The notes under the pieces are model-generated. The model ran no database searches. It was not told where the DNA came from and saw only the letters and a program-made list of their open reading frames with translations. From NCBI RefSeq assembly GCF_049243985.1, contig NC_135373.1, positions 91,135,213-91,199,212 of the forward strand: a stretch of DNA of 64,000 nucleotides, read 5' to 3'. The translations under genes and the position numbers were made by a program. Shown here piece by piece: positions 59,401 to 64,000 of the stretch. The first letter of the stretch is position 1, and each line of letters begins with the position of its first letter. The DNA comes from Paroedura picta. Its lineage: Eukaryota; Chordata; Lepidosauria; Squamata; Gekkonidae.

Positions 59401-62400
59401 GGCTTTGGTGGCGGACTGGCAGTCCCGCCTGACAGCTGCTATAGATGAGATCGCCCCTAAACGTCCTCTCTGCCCTCGACTCAAACGGGCTCCCTGGTAC
59501 ACCGGGGAGCTACGGGAGAAGAAAAGGGAAGTGAGACGACTGGAGCGAGTGTGGCGGAAGACTCGCGACGAAGCTACGAGAACATCTTATCGCACGCTTA
59601 TGAGGGCGTATGAGATGGCGGTGAAAGTGGCAAAACGTGAATTTTTTGCCACGGAAATCGCGTCCGCAAGCTCTTGCCCGGCCCAATTATTTAGGGTAGT
59701 TAGATCCCTTACCGCCCTTGAGGGGCGCCAAAATAATAGCAAATTGGAACTCGGCCGTGAGGCATTTGCGAGCTATTTTGCGGACAAAATCTCGTCTCTC
59801 CGCCACGATCTTCCCGCCACAGTTAATACAGTAAATGAACTGGAGGCCTGTTGGCCGCCTTTGGAGGTGACGTTTGATGGCTTCAGACGGCTCTCTTTAT
59901 CCGAAGTGGACAAGTTGCTAGGCTCAGTTAGGGCGACCACTTGCCCCCTTGACCCCTGTCCATCATGGCTCCTCAAAGGAGGCGGCCAGAAGATAGGAGG
60001 CCAGCTCAGGGACATTATCAACCTCTCCCTGGAGTCCGGGGAGTTCCCTGAGCAGCTGAAGGGGGCAGTGGTTCACCCTCTCCTGAAAAAATCTACGCTG
60101 GATCCGCGGGACCCTGCCAGCTATCGCCCAGTGTCGCACTTGGCGTTCCTGGGCAAGATGGTTGAAAGGGCCGCGGCAGACCAGCTCCTGGCATTCTTGG
60201 AAGAAACTTCGGCATTCGATCCATATCAGTCTGGCTTTCGACCTGGCCACGGGGTGGAGACGGTGCTGGTCGCCCTGTTGGATGACCTCCGTCGCCAGCT
60301 GGATAAGGGTGGGTCGGCAGTGCTGGTTCTTCTGGACCTGTCGGCCGCTTTTGACATCGTGGACCACGAACTGTTGGTCCACCGCCTTGCCGGCACGGGG
60401 ATACGGGGCACAGCGTTACGCTGGATACGCTCCTTTCTCCAGGACCGGACCCAGAGGGTTGCAGTGGGAGATGAGTTCTCGCATTCCTATAGACTCCCTT
60501 GTGGGGTCCCTCAGGGTGCGGTCCTCTCCCCCACATTATTCAACATCTTTATGCGCCCTCTGGCCCAGCTGGTACGGAGTTTTGGACTGGGTTGCCACCA
60601 GTACGCTGATGACACCCAGCTCTATCTCCTCATGGACGGCCGCCCGGACTCCCCCCCGGAACCATTCGCCAGATGTTTGGAAGCAGTGACAGAATGGTTC
60701 GAGCAGAGTCGCCTGAAACTCAACCCCTCCAAGACGGAGGTCCTGTGGCTGGGACGTAGGGGGCAGGACCAGGAAGCGCGCTTACCCACCCTGGCAGGGA
60801 CGCAACTCACCATCACGTCCCAGGCCAGGAACTTGGGTGTGGCCATTGATGCCTCCCTGACTTTGGAGGCGCAGGTCAAAAAAGTAGCGGGCCAGGCGTT
60901 TTTCCACCTTCGCCAGGCCCGACTATTAGCGCCCTATCTGTCCCCCGAACACTTAGCCACAGTGATCCATGCAACGGTCACCTCCAGAATAGATTTCTGT
61001 AACTCGCTCTACGCGGGCCTTCCCTTGTCCTTGATCCGGAAACTTCAGTTAGTGCAAAACGCAGCTGCTAGGGTCCTTACTGGCACATCTTGGAGGGCCC
61101 ACATCCAGCCAGTGCTGAGGCAGCTGCACTGGTTGCCAATTGCTGCCCGGATCCGGTTCAAGGTTCTGGTTCTAACCTTCAAGGCTTTACGCGAGTTGGG
61201 ACCCACATACCTGAGGGACCGCCTATCGCTCTATGCCCCTCGCAGGGCCTTGCGCTCTGCGGGTGAAAACCTGTTGGTCGTTCCCGGCCCTAGGGAAGCA
61301 CGCCTGGCCTCGACCAGGGCCAGGGCCTTTTCGGTCCTGGCCCCGACCTGGTGGAATGAGCTCCCGGGAGAGCTGCGGGCCCTGCGGGATCTTTCAACAT
61401 TCCGCAGGGCCTGCAAGACGGAGCTCTTCCGCCAGGTTTATGGTTGAGGCCGGGGCTGATAATAGATCTATGCCTCCCCCGGGGACTCGGGTTCTGGACC
61501 CGAAGCAAAACATCATCAGGACCTCCTCTCCACCCGCTAGTAGTGGGAGGGAGGGGGGGAGTTGAGCTGCCATTCTTGCCATGCCGGCAATATTGGCAAT
61601 GTTATTATTGTTTATGGGGTTTTAATGGGGAATTGCGATATTGTTACCCGCCACGAGCCGCAAGGGAGTGGCGGGCTATAAATCTAATAATAATAATAAT
61701 TATTATTATTATTATTATTTTTCTACTGAATAGATCCAAGGCATTTAAAGTAACATATCCACAGACTAAATAGAGTGATTTTGTTGTTTCAGCACATTTC
61801 TTACTTGTTACAGGTGTTATTGTGGAAGACTAATTTTGATGTATTTGAGTATAAAAATGTTCTTAAAAAGCATATGCGGAGGATACATATTGATGAACCC
61901 CCTCACCTGCTTGATATTTACCCACGATCTCCTCATCGACATGATGTAAAACCACATCCTGTTGAGGTAAACAATTATTAATGTATCTAATGAAAAAGGC
62001 CAAATCTGAGGATACATAAATCTGAGACTGGACACACATGAGACAGGAATTGCTGCAAGCCTGAAAAATTCCTTGGCAATAATGCACTTGGGGATACCCC
62101 CCCCCCCCCCCCGTGATAAAAAGAACTCCTTTCAGTGGCCTAGTTGGCAGCCACAATAATTTCCCCGGCATTCCAAGACTTAGTTTCTGTTTTTTGCATT
62201 TGTGATTCATGTTCGTTTCACTGTGGACACCCAAGCAAAAGCCAGTGTGATATAGTGGTTAGAGTTTTAGATTAGGATCCAGAAGACCCAAGAACAAATC
62301 ATTCTGCCTGGAAGCTTTTTAGGTGGCCTTGGTCTAGTCATATACTCTTGGCCTAACTTACCTCACATTGTTGCTATGAGAATACATAGACAAAATTGGA

Positions 62401-64000
62401 GTAGAGAATCATAAAGTTAGAGGCAGCTGAGGACACTGACAACTGATTTTCACACATTTTAATTCAAGAATAACTTTAATGGAAAGAGAGAATAGGGTCA
62501 TACCTAATCAGGATAAGCAACATAGATTTTAGCTTAAAATTATATGATGTCTGTTTGTTTTAGCAGGCTTAATAGGATGAATGCATATATTGGTGCTTTG
62601 GAGTTTACAAGGATGGGTCTTCAAATTTACTGCAATTGCATTCTAGGTGCTGTTTAAGTTATAGAATCATTGCATCATAGAGTTAGAAGGAATCTCCTGG
62701 GTCACCTAGTCCAACCCCCTGCACTATGCAGGACACTCACAACACTGTCACTCATCCACTGTAACCTGCCACCCCCTTGAATCTTCACAGAATCAGTCTC
62801 TCCATCAGGTGGCTATCCAGCCTCTGTTTAAAATTTCCAAAGAGGGAGAACCCACCATCTCCCGAGGAAGCCTGTTTCACTGAGAAACCGCTCTAACTGT
62901 CAGGAACTTCTTCCAGATGTTTAGACGGAATTTCTTTTGAATTAATTTCATCCCATTGGTTCTGATCCATCCCTCCAGGGCAACTTTGCTCCATTCTTTA
63001 TATGGCAGCCTTTTAAATACTTTAAGATGGTTATCAAATCCTCTCTCAGACGTCCTCCTCTCCAGGCTAAACAGACCAAGCTCCCCCAACTTTTCCTCAT
63101 GTGTCTTGGTCTCCAAACCCCTCACCATCTTTATGTTTTACATAGCTAATTTGGATATGTATGATGGAAGCTACTTTGACCATTAAAATGACTAAAGATT
63201 TATTCTTTTAATAAGTTTTAAAACAGATTTTTTCCTGCTATAATGTGGTGTAAAGTCTCCTATCCTTTTTGTGGGTTTTATATTTCATAGAATCATAGAG
63301 TTGGAAGGGGCCATACAGGCCATCTAGTCCAACCCCCTGCTCAATGCAGGATTAGCCCTAAGCATCCTAAAGCATCCAAGAAAAGTGTGTATCCAACCTT
63401 TGCTTGAAGACTTCCAGTGAGGGGGAGCTCACCACCTCCTTAGGCAGCCTATTCCACTGCTGAACTACTCTGACTGTGAAAAACTTTTTCCTGATATCTA
63501 GCCTATATCGTTGTACTTGAAGTTTAAACCCATTACTGCGTGTCCTCTCCTCTGCAGCCAGCAGAAACAGCATCCTGCCCTCCTCCAAGTGACAACCTTT
63601 CAAATACTTAAAGAGGGCTATCATGTCCCCTCTCAACCTCCTTTTCTCCAGGCTGAACATTCCCAAGTCCCTCAACCTATCTTCATAGGGCTTGGTCCCT
63701 TGGCCCCAGATCATCTTCGTCGCTCTCCTCTGTACCCTTTCAATTTTATCTACGTCCTTCTTGAAGTGAGGCCTCCAGAACTGCACACAGTACTCCAGGT
63801 GTGGTCTGACCAGTGCCGTATACAATGGGACTATGACATCTTGTGATTTTGATGTGATGCCTCTGTTGATACAGCCCAAAATGGCATTTGCCTTTTTTAC
63901 CGCTGCATCACACTGCCTGCTCATGTTTAGTTTACAATCCACAAGTACCCCAAGGTCTCGTTCACACACAGTGCTACCTAGAAGTGTATCCCCCATCCAG
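44410..64000 (+). CDS. POC1B: POC1 centriolar protein B, 5' nine coding exons (gene runs off the right edge)
   Basis: POC1B is a WD40 protein of the centriole wall and ciliary basal body, needed for centriole integrity and ciliogenesis. Nine exons at 44410-44424, 45640-45724, 47490-47661, 48760-48939, 50312-50419, 53673-53788, 56159-56292, 58265-58333 and 61814-61966 join in frame to 344 codons. Every intron is GT..AG. The product starts MASVLEDPIL and carries seven WD40 repeats: the first around residues 13-50, the last ending in QVLLWKTNF around residue 300. After these comes [10 protein letters not shown], a segment I recall from POC1B but not from its paralogue POC1A; with the pattern of substitutions this favours POC1B. 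The family's C-terminal coiled coil is not in the window. No stop or frame break was seen. The upstream CpG-rich region with an RFX X-box fits a ciliary housekeeping-type promoter. Exon borders are read by eye from homology and splice signals. Confidence 0.95.
45640..45724 (+). CDS. POC1B: POC1B coding exon 2 (start of WD40 repeat 1)
   Basis: This exon encodes [16 protein letters not shown] and on to SPNTKVL, the first half of WD repeat 1 with its GH dipeptide. It has a TTTTTAG acceptor and a GTAAGT donor and ends in phase 1. The next exon supplies the two bases that complete an Ala codon. Confidence 0.95.
46177..46307 (+). mobile_element. 131-bp SINE-like retroposon with 14-bp target duplication (POC1B intron 2)
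   Basis: TTCCCATACAGATT is repeated exactly at 46163-46176 and 46308-46321. The body has GTAGCAGTGCTGGTCTGAAG, AGCACCTTTAAGACCAACAA and GAGCTTTCGAGTGCAAGCAC with TCTTCGTCAAACAG. There is no poly(A) or simple tail. Related copies lie at 6.6, 10.6, 46.65 and 47.1 kb. The long duplication implies LINE-type retroposition; the family name is not known to me. Confidence 0.7.
46648..46706 (+). mobile_element. Head fragment of the same SINE-like family
   Basis: GGGCAGCCTTGTTGGCCTGC, AGCTAGATTCAAGTAGCACC and TTATAGAAC match the head and core only. Confidence 0.5.
46773..46860 (-). mobile_element. Fragment of the second tRNA SINE family (POC1B intron 2)
   Basis: CATATGAAACTGCCTTATAC, TGAATC and CCATTCAGCAACTATCC with TTTCACATCACCTGC match the non-tRNA part of the family at 24.3 kb; the tRNA head is missing. 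Confidence 0.55.
47105..47235 (+). mobile_element. Copy of the AGCACCTTTAAGACC SINE-like family (POC1B intron 2)
   Basis: AGATTCAGGTGAGTAGTCAT, GACATCTTTAAGACCAACAA and ATAAGCTTTTATGTGCACAC with ACTTCCTCAGACTC. Same order and ends as the 46.2-kb copy. Confidence 0.7.
47490..47661 (+). CDS. POC1B: POC1B coding exon 3 (WD40 repeats 1-2)
   Basis: The exon encodes [16 protein letters not shown], then [18 protein letters not shown], and finishes repeat 2 with DRTARLWIP. The acceptor is TTGTCAG and the donor GTAAGT, with phases 1 in and 2 out. It completes blade 1 and holds all of blade 2. Confidence 0.95.
48760..48939 (+). CDS. POC1B: POC1B coding exon 4 (WD40 repeat 3, start of 4)
   Basis: The exon reads [19 protein letters not shown] and continues to [13 protein letters not shown] (repeat 3), then [11 protein letters not shown], the start of repeat 4. 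The acceptor is TTTACAG and the donor GTGAGT, with phase 2 at both ends. Confidence 0.95.
50312..50419 (+). CDS. POC1B: POC1B coding exon 5 (WD40 repeat 4)
   Basis: The exon encodes [20 protein letters not shown] followed by [10 protein letters not shown], completing blade 4. The acceptor is CTTTCTAG and the donor GTAAGC, phase 2 at both ends. A CR1 LINE with its RT core deleted begins about 65 bp downstream in the intron. Confidence 0.95.
50484..52960 (-). mobile_element. CR1-clade LINE with internal deletion (POC1B intron 5)
   Basis: Read on the minus strand: a 5' part, then an ORF1 esterase-like segment at 52145-52192 ([16 protein letters not shown]) and SGDGLHLT near 51910; a piece of ORF2 endonuclease near 51460-51640 ([19 protein letters not shown]); and, directly after, the C-terminal ORF2 ([12 protein letters not shown], near 51400) and the 3' end with CR1-style CCATCTAGTCC-like sequence. 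The whole reverse transcriptase core is missing between about 51,440 and 51,455. Several stops and frame shifts; inactive. Confidence 0.75.
53673..53788 (+). CDS. POC1B: POC1B coding exon 6 (WD40 repeat 5)
   Basis: The exon encodes [20 protein letters not shown] and continues to [18 protein letters not shown]. The acceptor is CTTGTAG and the donor GTAACT, phase 2 in and 1 out. This is a complete blade 5, closely matching the GFANFVDF/GTCIASAGSD region of the family. Confidence 0.95.
54112..54480 (-). mobile_element. Older RTE-clade LINE 3' fragment (POC1B intron 6)
   Basis: In reverse the translation shows MYGWKVGQS, then [20 protein letters not shown] and [14 protein letters not shown], recalling the MYGCESWT .. 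YFGHLMRRKDSLE order of BovB but clearly a different, more decayed RTE lineage. Confidence 0.65.
54482..54700 (-). mobile_element. tRNA SINE (POC1B intron 6)
   Basis: In reverse, the end GCATAGTGTAGTGGTTAAGA with CAGACTCTAATC is the tRNA-like head, and CCCCACAACAGGCATC plus GGAGTCTC belong to the body. Full length but diverged. Confidence 0.75.
55200..55860 (-). mobile_element. LINE-derived interspersed repeat, probably L2-like 3' region, minus strand
   Basis: In reverse it ends in an A/T-rich AATAAATAAATAAG tail preceded by GTAAACCACTGTGAGCC. Upstream are GCATTGGTTACCAGTGATG, GATCAGATTCAAGGTATTGG and GTCCTCGCTGGAAGAGTGT, and AGGCCCTGTAAAACACAGG matches an L2 C-terminal region. The layout is that of a common squamate LINE 3' part; clade assignment is tentative. 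Confidence 0.5.
56159..56292 (+). CDS. POC1B: POC1B coding exon 7 (WD40 repeat 6)
   Basis: The exon encodes [20 protein letters not shown], then [20 protein letters not shown] and HGHE. Repeat 6 ends in KIIDL rather than K(V/I)WD; loss of the usual Trp at this spot is also normal for POC1 proteins (KILDL), so it is not damage. The acceptor is CTATCAG and the donor GTAGCA, phase 0 out. Confidence 0.95.
56745..56852 (+). mobile_element. L2-like LINE 3' tail (POC1B intron 7)
   Basis: CATTGCCCTGAGTCGGCTTT, GGTGGAGAGGGCAGTTTGC and the AAATGTAAATG..AAATAAATA end match L2 tails at 9.3 and 39.5 kb. Confidence 0.65.
57024..57400. mobile_element. hAT-type non-autonomous transposon in POC1B intron 7
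   Basis: Terminal inverted repeats CAGTGGTCCCCAACC / GGTTGGGGACCACTG are exact, and GTTTAAGC is duplicated at 57016-57023 and 57401-57408. The 377-bp interior is GC-rich and non-coding despite open frames on both strands. Confidence 0.9.
57782..58055 (+). mobile_element. Sauria-type tRNA SINE, copy 2 (POC1B intron 7)
   Basis: The same family as the 33.2-kb copy, GAGCCTCTTGTGGCGCAG to ACCTTTACCTT. TAAACTACAAAC is duplicated exactly at 57770-57781 and 58056-58067. It lies 209 bp before exon 8 in sense orientation. Confidence 0.94.
58265..58333 (+). CDS. POC1B: POC1B coding exon 8 (first part of WD40 repeat 7)
   Basis: This short 69-nt exon encodes [19 protein letters not shown] and MDTQ, the first strands of blade 7. 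The acceptor is TTCCCCCAG and the donor GTTTGT, phase 0 at both ends, so skipping it would keep frame but remove most of a blade. Confidence 0.95.
58531..61720 (+). mobile_element. L2-clade LINE, nearly complete, in POC1B intron 8
   Basis: A GC- and CpG-rich island inserted in AT-rich intron sequence. It contains one long LINE frame (listed separately), a short 3' UTR whose end reads GCGGGCTATAAATCTAATAA, and a (TAA)n/(TTA)n simple-repeat tail, the typical L2 3' terminus in squamates. The frame stays open upstream to about 58517 with no in-frame ATG near its start, so the element is probably slightly 5'-truncated or starts at a site I cannot see. The preserved CpGs and open frame point to a recent insertion. 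I could not define target duplications, which L2 often lacks. Confidence 0.85.
58622..61447 (+). CDS. L2 LINE ORF2: AP endonuclease plus reverse transcriptase (941 codons, intact)
   Basis: An N-terminal APE-type endonuclease (about residues 10-210) shows [23 protein letters not shown] and WSDHYAL, so the catalytic Asn, Glu, GDFN and SDH are all present. Reverse transcriptase (about 470-790) shows [30 protein letters not shown] (motif A), [15 protein letters not shown] (motif B) and YADD (motif C). The C-terminus has [16 protein letters not shown] and [13 protein letters not shown], hallmarks of L2. No stop or frameshift occurs over 941 codons. The first codon is GTG and no ATG lies near it, so the true start is unknown. 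The enzyme would nick DNA and copy its own RNA at the target. It lies in sense in a POC1B intron and is an insertion, not a host exon. Confidence 0.88.
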   Translation: MRVEARVKGPTLVLCNARSIKNKASTLQHFIAESKADLACVTETWVREGESAALKELAPPGYSVLHQSRTHKRGGGVAIVVREVLTCRALPAPEISGVECVGIGWDSVESVAIWLVYRPPNAPPDVLPRLLEAAAAWALQYPRLLILGDFNVHADAPPSVHGGDLVSSMATLGLSQFVAGPTHHAGHTLDLIFGAGIEVDLDTALAVPWSDHYALRARLRIPPPPQLGGGRILARPRRLMDPTGFRNALRDPMPPGDSLAALVADWQSRLTAAIDEIAPKRPLCPRLKRAPWYTGELREKKREVRRLERVWRKTRDEATRTSYRTLMRAYEMAVKVAKREFFATEIASASSCPAQLFRVVRSLTALEGRQNNSKLELGREAFASYFADKISSLRHDLPATVNTVNELEACWPPLEVTFDGFRRLSLSEVDKLLGSVRATTCPLDPCPSWLLKGGGQKIGGQLRDIINLSLESGEFPEQLKGAVVHPLLKKSTLDPRDPASYRPVSHLAFLGKMVERAAADQLLAFLEETSAFDPYQSGFRPGHGVETVLVALLDDLRRQLDKGGSAVLVLLDLSAAFDIVDHELLVHRLAGTGIRGTALRWIRSFLQDRTQRVAVGDEFSHSYRLPCGVPQGAVLSPTLFNIFMRPLAQLVRSFGLGCHQYADDTQLYLLMDGRPDSPPEPFARCLEAVTEWFEQSRLKLNPSKTEVLWLGRRGQDQEARLPTLAGTQLTITSQARNLGVAIDASLTLEAQVKKVAGQAFFHLRQARLLAPYLSPEHLATVIHATVTSRIDFCNSLYAGLPLSLIRKLQLVQNAAARVLTGTSWRAHIQPVLRQLHWLPIAARIRFKVLVLTFKALRELGPTYLRDRLSLYAPRRALRSAGENLLVVPGPREARLASTRARAFSVLAPTWWNELPGELRALRDLSTFRRACKTELFRQVYG
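61814..61966 (+). CDS. POC1B: POC1B coding exon 9 (end of WD40 domain and linker)
   Basis: The exon encodes [20 protein letters not shown], then [20 protein letters not shown] and a short tail ending HPVE. It closes blade 7 and starts the linker to the C-terminal region. The acceptor is TGTTACAG and the donor GTAAAC, phase 0 at both ends. The remaining exons are outside the window. Confidence 0.95.
62236..62420 (+). mobile_element. tRNA-derived SINE (POC1B intron 9)
   Basis: AAGCCAGTGTGATATAGTGG and TTAGAGTTTTAG form the A-box head; CCTTGGTCTAGTCATATAC and TTACCTCACATTGTTG form the body, close to general MIR/CORE-like layout. Old and diverged. Confidence 0.65.
62656..63140 (-). mobile_element. 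CR1 LINE 3' end (POC1B intron 9)
   Basis: The left edge has the CR1 3' signature TATAGAATCATTGCATCATA and GAGTTAGAAGG. The minus frame at 62877-63128 encodes [17 protein letters not shown] and [14 protein letters not shown], the C-terminal ORF2 region. 5'-truncated. Confidence 0.85.
63287..64000 (-). mobile_element. CR1 LINE 3' end, continues past the window
   Basis: The 3' end is CATAGAATCATAGAGTTGG, as in CR1. A 209-codon minus frame, 63367-63996, is open to the window edge: [60 protein letters not shown] and [20 protein letters not shown], the thumb-side end of CR1 ORF2. Better preserved than the other CR1 copies here; how much RT remains lies outside. Confidence 0.9.

Noticed and set aside
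60093-60689. Frames of 147 and 175 codons inside the L2
   Set aside because: Shadows of the L2 ORF2 in other frames, promoted by its high GC content.
58622-61447. Long frame taken as a host gene
   Set aside because: Endonuclease, RT and C-terminal motifs and the TAA-repeat tail identify it as an L2 LINE.

Overview
The window is vertebrate nuclear DNA, almost certainly from a squamate reptile (lizard or gecko-type genome). The evidence is the repeat content: RTE-BovB LINEs, Sauria-type tRNA SINEs whose tails run into ACCTTT repeats, L2-clade and CR1-clade LINEs, several hAT-type MITEs with 8-bp target duplications, and long tetranucleotide microsatellites. Exons are small and separated by introns with GT..AG borders. 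Nothing looks bacterial or viral, and I saw no LTR or retrovirus-like element.

Layout. Positions 1 to about 43,900 are intergenic and I found no supportable host exon there. They hold a 0.9-kb DNA transposon present three times (4.18, 13.93 and 27.57 kb) with 3-bp target duplications, five BovB copies or tails counting one at 42.7 kb (the best at 25.27-27.17 kb, with a 620-codon open frame and a 13-bp target duplication), palindromic hAT MITEs, several SINE families, L2 fragments and simple repeats. The other long blocks are unassigned single-copy-looking DNA. A CpG-rich block at about 43.97-44.62 kb contains a (C5A)n tract at its edge and a consensus-matching RFX X-box, and leads into the one host gene.

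The host gene is POC1B (POC1 centriolar protein B), plus strand, from the ATG at 44,410 to beyond the right edge. I resolved nine coding exons (1,032 nt, 344 codons, all phases consistent). They encode the complete seven-bladed WD40 domain and the [10 protein letters not shown] motif that follows it. The C-terminal coiled-coil exons lie past position 64,000. The introns have collected TEs: a CR1 lacking its RT core and an older RTE-like LINE end (introns 5 and 6), a hAT MITE and a Sauria SINE (intron 7), an L2 LINE with an apparently intact endonuclease plus reverse transcriptase frame in sense orientation (intron 8), and two CR1 ends (intron 9).

How the parts relate. BovB supplies an RT family whose 3' end resembles the tail of the Sauria SINEs in the same window, so the two are probably an autonomous/non-autonomous pair. 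The RFX X-box fits the centriole/cilium role of POC1B. The observations most worth a second look are the three-copy 3-bp-TSD transposon, the intact L2 frame, the X-box, and a ~131-bp SINE-like family without a poly(A) tail. I found no convincing new multi-gene system.
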